Notes: a model not told the origin generated them from the sequence alone. A stretch of 64,000 nucleotides of DNA from UBA6623 sp965217195 (GCA_965217195.1 CBDCHL010000001.1:1-64000), one strand, 5' to 3'; shown: positions 25,223-34,688, counted from the first letter of the stretch. Translations and numbers: made by a program.

Positions 25223-25375
25223 ATGGCGAGAGAAATCATCACGCTGGAGTGCACGGAAACGAAAGACCGGAATTACACGACGACGAAGAATAAGAGGAAG
25301 ACGCCGGGCCGATTGCAGATCAAGAAGTATTCGCCGCGGTTGCGCCGGCATACGCTGCATCGAGAGGTGAAGTAA
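25223..25375 (+). CDS. rpmG: Ribosomal protein bL33
   Basis: A 50-residue large-subunit protein with the family pattern ITLECTETKDRNYTTTKNK and C-terminal KKYSPRLRRHTLHREVK. Only one cysteine remains, so this is the zinc-free (C-minus) type. GAGGAA precedes the ATG. It lies 24 bases after tuf1 and before tRNA-Trp, the usual tuf-rpmG-trnW-secE-nusG order. Confidence 0.95.
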   Translation: MAREIITLECTETKDRNYTTTKNKRKTPGRLQIKKYSPRLRRHTLHREVK

Positions 25376-25438
25376 CCGATCGAACATGAGCCGCCGTCTA
25401 AACGCCGGGGAAGGCGCCGCACATCGACACGAGTTTGT

Positions 25439-25513
25439 AGGGGCGTAGGTTCAACGGTAGACCAGCGGTCTCCAAAACCGCGAGTGGGGGTTCGAATCCC
25501 TCCGCCCCTGCCA
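25439..25513 (+). tRNA. tRNA-Trp (anticodon CCA)
   Basis: A 75-base cloverleaf: acceptor AGGGGCG/CGCCCCT, anticodon arm GCGGT-CTCCAAA-ACCGC, GTTCGAATC T-arm and encoded CCA. The position between rpmG and secE is conserved in many bacteria. Confidence 0.96.
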
Positions 25514-25539
25514 ACCTTTTTGTTGGAGGTCGGTGAGGG

Positions 25540-25634
25540 CTGTGAAAAAATGGGAGTCCACATCGCGCAGTCGAGTTTGTTGAGACGACGGGGATTTTCG
25601 GTCAGCGCTTGGGACAGTCCCTATTTTTTCACAG
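25540..25634. repeat. REPIN-like inverted-repeat element C
   Basis: Arms CTGTGAAAAAATGGGAGTCC (25540-25559) and its partner ending CCCTATTTTTTCACAG (25634). Same arm family as elements A and B. It sits between tRNA-Trp and secE within the operon. Confidence 0.82.
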
Positions 25635-25683
25635 ACCGTAGACGGGGCGGCCCGCGAATTGACCGTAGTGTGATGACAAAGCT

Positions 25684-25956
25684 ATGGCGACAGTAGCGAA
25701 AGCCAAACAGAGTTCCCAAGGCGGGTTGATGGGGACGATCAGCCGCGTCAAGGACTGGCCGGTCCGTTTTCGGACTTATGTCGACGGCATCAAGAGAGAG
25801 ATGCGGCTGGTTACTTGGCCCGGTCGGCAGCAGGTGCAGGCGACCACGGTGGTCGTGCTGATTACGGTTTTCGTTTTCGCTCTCTATTTCGGAATCGTGG
25901 ACTACATACTGACGATAGCGCAGACGGAGTTGTACGGGTACTTCACGACGCAGTAG
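25684..25956 (+). CDS. secE: Preprotein translocase subunit SecE
   Basis: A 90-residue protein of the minimal single-span type. A conserved amphipathic segment (GIKREMRLVTWPGRQQVQA) precedes the C-terminal transmembrane helix (TTVVVLITVFVFALYFGIVDYIL). SecE clamps SecY in the SecYEG channel; secY is in this window at 55726. The position before nusG is universal among bacteria. Confidence 0.93.
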   Translation: MATVAKAKQSSQGGLMGTISRVKDWPVRFRTYVDGIKREMRLVTWPGRQQVQATTVVVLITVFVFALYFGIVDYILTIAQTELYGYFTTQ

Positions 25957-26053
25957 GGGATTGAACGGCGGAACCGCGCTCACGCTTGTGGCGAAATGAC
26001 CGTTTCGTGACGTGCGCGATCGCACTCTTGCCAAGGAAGGCGGCGGTGGTCCG

Positions 26054-27364
26054 GTGAGTGAGTTGGAAAACCAGGAACCGATCAAAACCGGTGACGCGGG
26101 TGTAGGTGATTCCCCGTCGGAGGTATCCGCGGCGGAAGTGACGGCGGATGCTTCCACGGAAGCGCCGGAGGAGACCGTTGCCGAAGCAGTAGCCGAGACT
26201 ATCGACAACCCGCTGGTCGAAGCGGTGGAAGCCGAGGAAGCGGATTCCGAAATCGAGCCGGAGCCGTCCGAGTCACTTTCGGATTCCGAGGGCGCATCTT
26301 CGGCTGACCTTGCGGAAGCAGTCGGGACCCGCGACCCCGCGCCCGTCGAACCGGAGAGTGGGATTGAGCAGGTCGCTGCGGCGAGCGAGCCCACTGAGGC
26401 GGGCACCGAGTCCGCGGAGGCCGCGGAAGGGTCCGAAGAGGTGGTTGCCGAGAGCACGGACACCGCGGCAGAGTCCGAAGAAGCTGTTGCCGAGGCAGCC
26501 GAGCCATCCGAGCAGGTCGAAGAAGTCGGTACCGCGGAAGCGATCGAAGAAGCGCCTGCCGTCGAGGAAACCTTAGAGCAACCCGGCGCTGAACCCGAGG
26601 TCGCCGAGGTGGCCGAAGCCGTCGACTCCACGCCGGCGGAAGCAAAGGCCGTTCCCGCCGAAGATGAAGCTGCTGAACAGCCGGCCGATGAGGGAGGCGC
26701 CGCGATCACGGGTGAAGCGATAGAGGTCAATGGCTCAGCCGCTGCCGCCGTGACCGAGACCGATGATGCGACCGAACCGGCGGAAGAAACCGAGGAGGCG
26801 CCGGAGCCTCCCAAACCGGCGGGGGTACCGGGTATCGATTGGTACATCATTCACACCTATTCGGGGTTTGAAAATAAGGTCAAAGAGAGTTTGCGCACGC
26901 GCGCCGACGCGTTCGGGTTTGCCGATCGGATCGGAGAGATTCTGATTCCTGCCGAGGACGTGATCGAGATGCGCAGCGGCAAGAAGGTTACCAGCAGGCG
27001 GCTGCTCTATCCCGGTTACGTATTGCTCCAACTCAAGATGGACGACGAGTTGTGGCACGTGGTCAAGAACACGCCGCGCGTCACCGGTTTCGTGGGCGGC
27101 GACCCCTCGCCGACGCCGTTGACGGCGGATGAAGTGAATCAGATTCTCTATCGGCAAACGTCGTCGAAGGAGAAGCCGCGGCCCAAGTTGTCGTTTGAGC
27201 ACAATGATCGCGTGAAGATCATTGACGGGCCGTTCACGAATTTCACGGGGACGGTGGAAGAGATCAACCCGGATCGCAGCACGTTGAAGGTGATGGTGAC
27301 GATTTTCGGGCGGGGCACGCCGGTCGAACTGGAGTATTTCCAGGTCGAAAAGGAAAGACTCTAG
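26054..27364 (+). CDS. nusG: Transcription factor NusG with a long acidic N-terminal extension
   Basis: The C-terminal 177 residues are a normal NusG: NGN domain WYIIHTYSGFENKVKESL, SRRLLYPGYVLLQL and TPRVTGFVGG, then the KOW domain FEHNDRVKIIDGPFTNFTGT and GRGTPVELEYFQVE. NusG binds RNA polymerase and links it to Rho or the ribosome. The first ~259 residues are a low-complexity tail of Glu, Ala, Val, Pro and Ser (for example AAEVTADASTEAPEETVAEA) with almost no Lys or Arg. The extension is continuous with the core in one frame. The start may be GTG 26054 (AGGAAGG 13 bases upstream) or GTG 26012. Codon use in the tail matches its neighbours. Confidence 0.92.
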   Translation: MSELENQEPIKTGDAGVGDSPSEVSAAEVTADASTEAPEETVAEAVAETIDNPLVEAVEAEEADSEIEPEPSESLSDSEGASSADLAEAVGTRDPAPVEPESGIEQVAAASEPTEAGTESAEAAEGSEEVVAESTDTAAESEEAVAEAAEPSEQVEEVGTAEAIEEAPAVEETLEQPGAEPEVAEVAEAVDSTPAEAKAVPAEDEAAEQPADEGGAAITGEAIEVNGSAAAAVTETDDATEPAEETEEAPEPPKPAGVPGIDWYIIHTYSGFENKVKESLRTRADAFGFADRIGEILIPAEDVIEMRSGKKVTSRRLLYPGYVLLQLKMDDELWHVVKNTPRVTGFVGGDPSPTPLTADEVNQILYRQTSSKEKPRPKLSFEHNDRVKIIDGPFTNFTGTVEEINPDRSTLKVMVTIFGRGTPVELEYFQVEKERL

Positions 27365-27389
27365 GCGCGCCCACGAGAAAGAGTTCGAT

Positions 27390-27818
27390 ATGGCGAAGAG
27401 GATTACAGGTCAGATCAAGCTGCAAATCATGGCGGGCAAGGCGACGCCCGCGCCTCCGGTCGGGCCGGCGTTGGGGCAAGCGGGAGTCAATATCATGGAT
27501 TTCTGCAAGGCTTTCAACGCCAAGACGTCGGAGAGGGAGCTGGAAGGGCTGATTGTTCCCGTCGTCATTACGGTTTATCACGACCGCTCCTTTAGCTTCA
27601 TCACCAAGACGCCCCCGGCGGCGGTGCTGATCAAGCGCGCGGCGAATCTGGCAAAGGGTTCGGGTGAGCCGAACCGCACGAAGGTCGGGGAGTTGACGCG
27701 GGCGCAGGTCGAAGAGATCGCCAAGCAAAAAATGCCCGATCTCAATTGTCATGATCTGGACGCCGCAGTGCTGGTGATTTGTGGGACGGCTCGCAGCATG
27801 GGTGTGCAGGTGGTTTGA
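27390..27818 (+). CDS. rplK: Ribosomal protein uL11
   Basis: 142 residues, full family length. The N-terminal domain begins ITGQIKLQIMAGKATPAPPV with GPALGQAGVNIMDFCKAFN; the C-terminal rRNA-binding domain ends with the typical CGTARSMGVQVV. uL11 forms the GTPase-associated centre with 23S rRNA helices 43-44. It starts 26 bases after nusG. Confidence 0.97.
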   Translation: MAKRITGQIKLQIMAGKATPAPPVGPALGQAGVNIMDFCKAFNAKTSERELEGLIVPVVITVYHDRSFSFITKTPPAAVLIKRAANLAKGSGEPNRTKVGELTRAQVEEIAKQKMPDLNCHDLDAAVLVICGTARSMGVQVV

Positions 27819-27947
27819 TCCGGTGAACCGTGAGCCGTGAACCGAGTGGGCGTCTATTGGCGCAGGAAAGTTTGAACCGCAATTTCCGTGTCGCCCCACT
27901 GGGAGGCCGCTCGCGGGAGTCGGCCGTCGGCACCAAATGGGTGAGTT

Positions 27948-28646
27948 ATGGCGAAGAAAAAAGGCAAGAAGTACCGGGCTGTCCGCGACAAGATCGAAAA
28001 GCGGTCGTATCCGCTGACGGAAGCGATCCCCTTCCTCAAAGAAAACAAGATTGCCGCCTTTGACGAGACGGTTGAGGTCCACATGAGCCTCGGCGTCGAC
28101 CCGAAGCACGCCGATCAGATGGTGCGCGGCACGATCGTGTTGCCGAACGGGCTGGGGAAGTCGAAGCGGGTACTCGTGATCGCAACCGGTGATAAGGCCG
28201 AAGAGGCCGAGAAGGCTGGGGCGGATTTCGTAGGCGGCGAGGACATGGTGAAGAAGATCCAGTCGGAGAATTGGCTGGGCTTCGACGCCGTCGTGGCGAC
28301 GCCCGACATGATGAAGTTCGTCGGACGGCTGGGAAAGCTGCTTGGGCCGCGGGGGTTGATGCCGAATCCGAAGACGGGAACGGTCACCACCAACGTGACG
28401 CAGGCGGTCGAAGAAATCAAGGCCGGGAAAGTGGAATTTCGGGTCGACAAGGGGGGCGTCATCCATGCTCCCGTCGGGAAGCTGAGCTTCAGCGAAGAGA
28501 AGCTGGTCGAAAACGCCGGGACGTTGATTCAAGCCGTGGTGAAGGCCAGACCGACGGCGGCGAAGGGACGGTATGTGCGGGGTGCGAGTATTTGCTCTTC
28601 GATGAGTCCGGCGCTCGATTTGAACGTAGCGGAGTTTGCGAGCTAG
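27948..28646 (+). CDS. rplA: Ribosomal protein uL1
   Basis: 232 residues covering both domains of L1. Motifs are KKYRAVRDKIEKRSYPLTEA, GLGKSKRVLVIATGDKAEEA, LLGPRGLMPNPKTGTVT and C-terminal KGRYVRGASICSSMSPAL. L1 forms the mobile stalk at the E site and in many bacteria represses its own rplKA messenger; the 129-base gap before it could hold such a site, but I cannot see one clearly. Confidence 0.97.
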   Translation: MAKKKGKKYRAVRDKIEKRSYPLTEAIPFLKENKIAAFDETVEVHMSLGVDPKHADQMVRGTIVLPNGLGKSKRVLVIATGDKAEEAEKAGADFVGGEDMVKKIQSENWLGFDAVVATPDMMKFVGRLGKLLGPRGLMPNPKTGTVTTNVTQAVEEIKAGKVEFRVDKGGVIHAPVGKLSFSEEKLVENAGTLIQAVVKARPTAAKGRYVRGASICSSMSPALDLNVAEFAS

Positions 28647-28675
28647 GGGGTTGCCGCGGCTCGAGGTTGAACGCA

Positions 28676-29203
28676 ATGAAAGCGAAGACGAAGAAAGACG
28701 CTGATTTCGACAGCATTCGCGGGGATCTTGAGAAATACTCGACGGTCGTCCTGTGCAGTTTTGAAGGGTTGACCGTCGGGGAGGATTTCGAGCTGCGCAA
28801 GCAGGTGCGCGCGGGCGGCGGCGCCTATCGCGTTGTACAGAATCGCTTGGCCGCACGCGCCGCGAAGGGCACGGTTTTCGAGGAAACGTTGACGGGGCTG
28901 CGGGGGATGACATCGTTGGCCTACGCCGACGAGGATCCGCTGGCGCTGATGAAAGCGTTGACGGCGTACGCCAAGGAGCACCCGGCCTTCCAGTTTCGCG
29001 CCGGGGTGGTTGAAGGGCGCGCGCTTGATATCGATGCGCTCAATCAGCTGGCGGCGTTGCCGGGCAAGGAAGCGATTTACGCGAAGTTGCTGTATGTGAT
29101 CAACGCGCCGGCGCAACAGTTGCTGAGCGTGATCAACGCCCCGGGGCGCGACCTGGCGATCGTGGTCGACCAGGGCGTGAAGGAGAACAAGTTTTCCGCG
29201 TAA
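28676..29203 (+). CDS. rplJ: Ribosomal protein uL10
   Basis: 175 residues. The N-terminal part has STVVLCSFEGLTVGEDFELR and YRVVQNRLAARAAKGT, typical of L10, and the C-terminal helix that carries the L7/L12 dimers ends DQGVKENKFSA. Anchors the L12 stalk on the ribosome. Overlapping ORFs in other frames were ignored. Located 29 bases after rplA. Confidence 0.95.
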   Translation: MKAKTKKDADFDSIRGDLEKYSTVVLCSFEGLTVGEDFELRKQVRAGGGAYRVVQNRLAARAAKGTVFEETLTGLRGMTSLAYADEDPLALMKALTAYAKEHPAFQFRAGVVEGRALDIDALNQLAALPGKEAIYAKLLYVINAPAQQLLSVINAPGRDLAIVVDQGVKENKFSA

Positions 29204-29330
29204 GACGCGATAGCCGGGGACCCAGGCCGGGCGCGGCCGGCCGATGATTCCCCGCCGCGAGCGGTTGTCGCAACGAAACGATCCACGGGCGGCGAGCGAA
29301 GAAACGAATTCTATTTATAGGAGCAAAACG

Positions 29331-29708
29331 ATGGCGGATGTGAATGCAATTGCGGAAGAGATCGAGGGTCTGACTCTGATGGAGGCGGCGGATCTCGTCA
29401 AGACACTGGAAGAGAAGCTGGGCGTCTCGGCGGCCGCGGCCGCGGTGGCGATGCCGGCCGCGGGCGGCGGAGCAGCGGCGGAGGCGGCGGCGGAGCAGAC
29501 TGAGTTTTCGGTTGTCCTTACCGGCGTGACGGGCAACAAGATTGCCGTGATTAAGGCGGTGCGTGAAGTCACCACCCTAGGCCTCAAGGAAGCCAAGGAA
29601 TTGGTGGATAACGCGCCGAAACCGGTCAAGGAAGGCGCCACGAAGGAAGAGGCCGAGTCTCTGCAGGCGAAGCTGATCGAAGCCGGGGCTTCTGTCGAGT
29701 TGAAGTAG
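29331..29708 (+). CDS. rplL: Ribosomal protein bL12 (L7/L12)
   Basis: 125 residues with an N-terminal dimerisation helix (EIEGLTLMEAADLVKTLEEK), an Ala/Gly-rich hinge and the C-terminal domain EFSVVLTGVTGNKIAVIKAV with GLKEAKELVDNAPKPVKEG. The stalk protein recruits translational GTPases. AGGAG precedes the ATG at 29331. The 127-base gap after rplJ is longer than usual. Confidence 0.97.
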   Translation: MADVNAIAEEIEGLTLMEAADLVKTLEEKLGVSAAAAAVAMPAAGGGAAAEAAAEQTEFSVVLTGVTGNKIAVIKAVREVTTLGLKEAKELVDNAPKPVKEGATKEEAESLQAKLIEAGASVELK

Positions 29709-30386
29709 GGGTGTGGCGCGACCCGCCGCGGGACGACCGGCCGCGGTACGCGTCTTACCGCCGCGACATCAATGTGGGGAGTGCTGCTGTTTCAGGCTTT
29801 AGATGGTTTGCGAATCAGGTCCGGAGGCGCCGTTCGGTCATGGCGAGAATGGAATCGCACGGTTTCTTCTACGCCTGTCGGGCGCTGTTCGTCATTTTTG
29901 TCTGCTCACCCACGGTTTTCGCTTCGCTTCACCGCGGGCTACTTTCCTTGCCCCTCAGGGGGCCGGACGCCGGATCTCCCATATTTATGTATCGCCGTTT
30001 GCGTCTTGACCCGGTTTGTTGCTATACTCTCAGATGTCGGAGCGCGTGGATTCGTCGGACCTCTTATATTCACTCCATTTTGCCGTAGGTCTAGCCGGAA
30101 GCCTGTGCCCAGGGCGGGGCAACAAGTTTTCCGGGAAGTCTTTACGGTCCTGTGTGTCTTGAGCCTGGAGACGGCTCGGGGCGACGGGTAACGATCCGTT
30201 CCGGGCTTCCGCGCAGCGACCGACATAACCCTTTCATGCATCCGCCCGTTGCGAATGCGTTCCTCGATTCGATCGATTGGCGCAATACCTTCAGGACGGG
30301 TGTGCACCTTCGGCGCGCAGCGCTCACAGTTTGTCAGCGGCCCCCGGCACGGCCGCCGAAGCTGAACCTCTCGGGAGTTTGACCTT
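29709..30386. other. Long rplL-rpoB intergenic region
   Basis: About 680 bases with no convincing gene. In E. coli the same gap carries an attenuator and an RNase III site that lower rpoBC expression relative to rplL. I see no textbook terminator here. A possible promoter lies at 29999-30028. Several overlapping short ORFs of Cys/Arg-rich composition look like noise. Confidence 0.5.
29999..30028 (+). promoter_or_regulatory. rpoB: Candidate internal promoter upstream of rpoB
   Basis: TTGCGT (29999-30004), an 18-base spacer and TATACT (30023-30028). It would give rpoBC its own promoter with a leader of about 350 bases. Confidence 0.35.
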
Positions 30387-33300
30387 ATGGCCACTACGAC
30401 CGTCACCGAACCCCAATCGACGCGTCACGATTTCTCGCGCATTCGGACGACGATCCCGATCCCGAATCTGATCAAAGTGCAGAAGAGCTCTTATGACCGC
30501 TTCCTGCAAATGGATCGGCTGCCGAGCGAGCGCGATGACGCCGGGTTGCAAGCCGTCTTCAAATCGGTTTTCCCGATCAACGATTTCCGCGGCCTGAGCC
30601 AACTGGATTTCGTTGAGTACTCGATCGGCGACTGGGAGTGCAAGTGTGGTCATCTGCGAGGCCTGCATCACCTGCGGTCTACCTGTAAAGCCTGCGGGGC
30701 TGCGATTCGGACCGATGCCTACGGGCCGATCGAGTTGGCTTGCGAACGATGCGGCAGTTACAACGACAACGTCGTCACGTTTTGCACCAAGTGCGGCGAC
30801 CCGGTCGGGTTGAAGCTCAAGTACGACGTCGACGAGTGCCAAGAGCGCGGGATGACCTATGCGGCGCCGCTGAAGGTCACGCTTCGGCTGACGATTTTCG
30901 AGAAGGATGCCGAGAGCGGCGAGAAGGAAATCAAGGACATTAAGGAGCAGGAAGTCTTCTTCGGCGAGATTCCGTTGATGACCGAGCGCGGGACGTTCAT
31001 CATCAGCGGCACCGAGCGCGTGATCGTTTCCCAGCTGCACCGCTCGCCGGGGGTTTTCTTCGAGTCGGCGAATCGCCGTACTTATTTTCTGGGTAAGATC
31101 ATTCCCTACCGCGGCAGCTGGGTCGAGTTTGAATACGACGCCAAGAACCTGCTACACGTGCGGATCGACCGCAAGCGCAAATTTTTAGGGACAGTCTTCC
31201 TGCGGGCGTTGGGGTTGAAATCCGACAACGACATTTTGCGCGGCTTCTACCGTGTCGACCGCATTCAGATCAAAGGCAATGAGCTGTTTCGAATGGTTTC
31301 GGAAAGCCTGATCGGGACGCGGCTGACCCAAGCGGCAGCCACCAAGAAGGGAGACGTTATCGCTCCCAAAGGCCGCAAGCTGACGCCCCACTTGTTCAAA
31401 GAGATACAGAAGGCGAAGATCGATCGGCTACCGGCGACGACTGCCGATCTGGAAGGTGCTTTCTTCGCCGCCGACGTCGTAGAGGCGGAGGGCGGCGAAG
31501 TGTTGGCCGAAGCGAACACGCCGGTGACGACCGAAAAGGTTGCGGCGCTGCTCGATGCCGGCGTCAAGGAATTCGATGTCTTCTTCCCCGAGCGCGACGA
31601 GACAGGCATCGTCATCTCCGAGACGCTCAAGAAAGACACCGTCAAAACGCAACAGGACGCGCTGATCGACATTTACCGCAAGCTTCGCCCGGGCGACCCG
31701 CCGACGCTCGAAACGGCGACGCAATTATTCCAGGGCATGTTCTTCGACCCGCGCAAGTACGATTTCTCGCGCGTGGGTCGGATGAAGTTCAACATCAAAC
31801 TCTACGATTCGATCGACGCCGCTCCGCTCGACCGGCGCACCCTGAACCCGCAAGATTTCTTCGACACGATCCGCTACTTGCTCAAGCTGCGCCGCAACAT
31901 CGGTGAGGTGGACGATATTGATCACCTCGGAAATCGCCGTGTTCGTGCCGTGGGCGAGTTGCTCGAGAATCAATTCCGTATCGGATTGGTTCGTATGGAG
32001 CGCGCCATCAAAGAAAAGATGTCGGTGTACCAAGAGATGTCGACGGCGATGCCGCACGACCTGGTGAACGCCAAGCCGGTGATGGCGGCGATCCGTGAGT
32101 TCTTCGGGTCGAGCCAGTTATCGCAGTTCATGGATCAGACGAATCCGCTGTCGGAGATCACCCACAAGCGGCGTCTGTCGGCGCTGGGGCCGGGCGGGTT
32201 GTCGCGGGAACGCGCGGGCTTCGAAGTGCGCGACGTGCACCCGACCCACTACGGGCGCATTTGCCCGATCGAGACGCCGGAAGGGCCCAACATCGGGTTG
32301 ATTAGTTCGTTGTCGTGTTTCGCGCAAATCAACGAGTACGGGTTTATTGAGAGCCCGTATCGGCGGGTTGAAAACGGCGTGGTGATCGATGAAGTTCAGG
32401 TGGTCAGCAGCGGCGATTCCGATCTCGCTGTAGGCAGCGTGCTGCCGCGTGCCCAAGCGGAAAAAATCAACGCCGGCCTGAGCAGCAAGAAGCGTCTCGC
32501 GGAGGTTGAATCGTATTGCCACTATCAGTCGGCCTGGGAGGAGGATAAGTACGTCATTGCCCAGGCCAATATCGAGGTGGACAAGAAGGGTCGCATCGTC
32601 CCGGAGTTGGCTAACTGCCGAGTGGCCGGCGACTTCCAACTCAAGCGCCGCGCGGAGATTCAATACGTCGACGTGAGCCCGAAGCAGTTGGTCTCGGTAG
32701 CGGCCAGCCTCATTCCGTTTCTCGAGAACGACGACGCCAACCGAGCGCTGATGGGTTCGAACATGCAGCGCCAGGCTGTTCCCCTGCTACGCGCCGAAGC
32801 GCCGCTGGTCGGGACCGGGATGGAGGTGGTCGCTGCGCACGACTCCGGCGCCGTGGTGTTATGCAAGCGCGACGGCGTCGTGGATTCGGTGGACTCCGAG
32901 CGCATCATCGTGCGCGTCGAGGGTGGCGGGCACGAAGGCCAGATGTCGCGCGAAGTCGGCGCGGATATCTACCAGCTGGTCAAATTCAAACGGTCGAACC
33001 AGAACACCTGCGTCAATCAGAAAGCTTCGGTCAAGAAGGGTGATCGAGTAGCCAAGGGCGCAGTCCTTGCCGACGGTCCCTGTACCTCGTCGGGCGAGTT
33101 GGCGCTGGGACGCAACGTGTTGGTCGCCTTTATGTCCTGGCGCGGTTATAACTTCGAGGACGCCATTCTGGTCAGCGAAAAGCTGGTCAAGGAAGATTAC
33201 TACACCTCGATTCACATCGAGGAATTCGAGGTTGAGGCGCGCGATACGAAGCTCGGACCCGAGGAAATCACGCGCGATATTCCGAATATTTCCGAAAGTT

Positions 33301-34688
33301 TTTTGCGGAATCTTGACGAAAGCGGCATCATTCGCATCGGCGCCACGGTCAAGCCCGGCGACATTTTGGTGGGCAAGGTCACGCCCAAGGGTGAAACGCA
33401 ACTGACGCCGGAAGAGAAGCTGTTGCGGGCGATTTTCGGCGAGAAGGCGGGGGACGTCAAGGACGCATCACTCTACTGTCCGCCGGGGATTACCGGCACC
33501 GTCGTCGACGCCAAGATCTTCTCCCGCAAGGGAACCGAAAAGGACGAACGCGCCAAGGTTATTGAAACGGCCACCGTGGCGCGGCTGCAACGTAACCTCG
33601 ATGACGAAAAGCGCATTCTCTACGATGAGCGCGCCAAACGGCTGACGGTGATTTTGGGCGGAAAGACGGTTCAAGCCGATCTTCACGACGAGCGGACCAA
33701 TAAGAAGCTTGTCGACAAGGGTATTGATCTGACCCGGGATCACTTGGCACACATCCGAGCCCGCGATCTCAAGCGTATGCGGATCAAGAACAAAGATCCG
33801 CATCTCAACGAGCAGATCGACGACATCGAAGAGATGACGGTGCGCCAGATTCAGGTGCTCGAAAAGCTGACGGACGAGCGCATCGCCAAGCTCAAGAAGG
33901 GTGACGAGCTTTCGCCCGGCGTGATCAAGATGGTGAAGGTCTACATCGCCATGAAGCGCAAGCTTTCAGTCGGCGATAAGATGGCCGGCCGTCACGGCAA
34001 CAAGGGCGTGATCGCGCGCATTCTGCCGGAAGAGGACATGCCTTTCCTGCCCAACGGAACGCCGGTGGAAATCGTGCTCAACCCGCTCGGCGTGCCCTCG
34101 CGCATGAACGTCGGGCAGATTCTCGAGACCCACCTTGGTTGGGCGGCGGAGGCGCTGGGTCTGCGCTTCGCTTCGCCGGTTTTCGAGGGGCCCCGAGAGA
34201 CGCTGATCAAGGAACATCTGACTCGGGCCGGTCTGCCTACCTCGGGGAAGACGAGGCTTTACGACGGATTGACCGGTGATGCGTTCGAACAGGAAGTGAC
34301 AGTGGGCTACATTTACATGCTCAAGTTGTCGCACTTGGTGGACGACAAGATTCACGCCCGTTCGATCGGACCCTATTCGCTAATCACGCAACAGCCGCTG
34401 GGCGGCAAAGCGCAGTTCGGCGGCCAGCGCTTCGGTGAGATGGAGGTTTGGGCGCTCGAAGCCTACGGCGCGGCCCACATCTTGCAAGAGTTGCTGACGG
34501 CGAAGTCCGACGACGTACACGGGCGCGCCAAAATCTACGAAACGATCGTCAAGGGGGAGGCGGCGCTTGAGCCGGGAATCCCCGAATCGTTCAACGTTTT
34601 GATCCGCGAGCTGCAATCGCTTTGTCTCGACGTCGAGTTGATCAAGACACAGCAAGACGTCATTCAAACGGCGCTCGCGGCCGACTAG
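30387..34688 (+). CDS. rpoB: RNA polymerase beta subunit RpoB with a cysteine-rich insert
   Basis: A 1433-residue beta subunit. Conserved blocks include GTERVIVSQLHRSPGVFFE, the rifampicin-binding region SQLSQFMDQTNPLSEITHKR with RRLSALGPGGL, GRICPIETPEGPNIGL, and the C-terminal GGKAQFGGQRFGEMEVWALE. Near the N terminus, where most RpoB proteins pass directly from the SYxLG region to YDVxECQxRG, there is an insert of about 60 residues (82-143) with eight cysteines in CKC, CKAC, CERC and CTKC motifs, likely two zinc ribbons. GGGAG precedes the ATG at 30387. The gene is followed 74 bases later by rpoC. Confidence 0.97.
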   Translation: MATTTVTEPQSTRHDFSRIRTTIPIPNLIKVQKSSYDRFLQMDRLPSERDDAGLQAVFKSVFPINDFRGLSQLDFVEYSIGDWECKCGHLRGLHHLRSTCKACGAAIRTDAYGPIELACERCGSYNDNVVTFCTKCGDPVGLKLKYDVDECQERGMTYAAPLKVTLRLTIFEKDAESGEKEIKDIKEQEVFFGEIPLMTERGTFIISGTERVIVSQLHRSPGVFFESANRRTYFLGKIIPYRGSWVEFEYDAKNLLHVRIDRKRKFLGTVFLRALGLKSDNDILRGFYRVDRIQIKGNELFRMVSESLIGTRLTQAAATKKGDVIAPKGRKLTPHLFKEIQKAKIDRLPATTADLEGAFFAADVVEAEGGEVLAEANTPVTTEKVAALLDAGVKEFDVFFPERDETGIVISETLKKDTVKTQQDALIDIYRKLRPGDPPTLETATQLFQGMFFDPRKYDFSRVGRMKFNIKLYDSIDAAPLDRRTLNPQDFFDTIRYLLKLRRNIGEVDDIDHLGNRRVRAVGELLENQFRIGLVRMERAIKEKMSVYQEMSTAMPHDLVNAKPVMAAIREFFGSSQLSQFMDQTNPLSEITHKRRLSALGPGGLSRERAGFEVRDVHPTHYGRICPIETPEGPNIGLISSLSCFAQINEYGFIESPYRRVENGVVIDEVQVVSSGDSDLAVGSVLPRAQAEKINAGLSSKKRLAEVESYCHYQSAWEEDKYVIAQANIEVDKKGRIVPELANCRVAGDFQLKRRAEIQYVDVSPKQLVSVAASLIPFLENDDANRALMGSNMQRQAVPLLRAEAPLVGTGMEVVAAHDSGAVVLCKRDGVVDSVDSERIIVRVEGGGHEGQMSREVGADIYQLVKFKRSNQNTCVNQKASVKKGDRVAKGAVLADGPCTSSGELALGRNVLVAFMSWRGYNFEDAILVSEKLVKEDYYTSIHIEEFEVEARDTKLGPEEITRDIPNISESFLRNLDESGIIRIGATVKPGDILVGKVTPKGETQLTPEEKLLRAIFGEKAGDVKDASLYCPPGITGTVVDAKIFSRKGTEKDERAKVIETATVARLQRNLDDEKRILYDERAKRLTVILGGKTVQADLHDERTNKKLVDKGIDLTRDHLAHIRARDLKRMRIKNKDPHLNEQIDDIEEMTVRQIQVLEKLTDERIAKLKKGDELSPGVIKMVKVYIAMKRKLSVGDKMAGRHGNKGVIARILPEEDMPFLPNGTPVEIVLNPLGVPSRMNVGQILETHLGWAAEALGLRFASPVFEGPRETLIKEHLTRAGLPTSGKTRLYDGLTGDAFEQEVTVGYIYMLKLSHLVDDKIHARSIGPYSLITQQPLGGKAQFGGQRFGEMEVWALEAYGAAHILQELLTAKSDDVHGRAKIYETIVKGEAALEPGIPESFNVLIRELQSLCLDVELIKTQQDVIQTALAAD

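Noticed and set aside
27264..28913. 549-residue minus-strand ORF across rplK, rplA and rplJ
   Set aside because: Arg/Pro/His-rich shadow spanning three certain ribosomal protein genes.
30007..30028. TTGACC upstream of TATACT as the rpoB promoter
   Set aside because: The spacing is only about 11 bases; TTGCGT with an 18-base spacer fits better.
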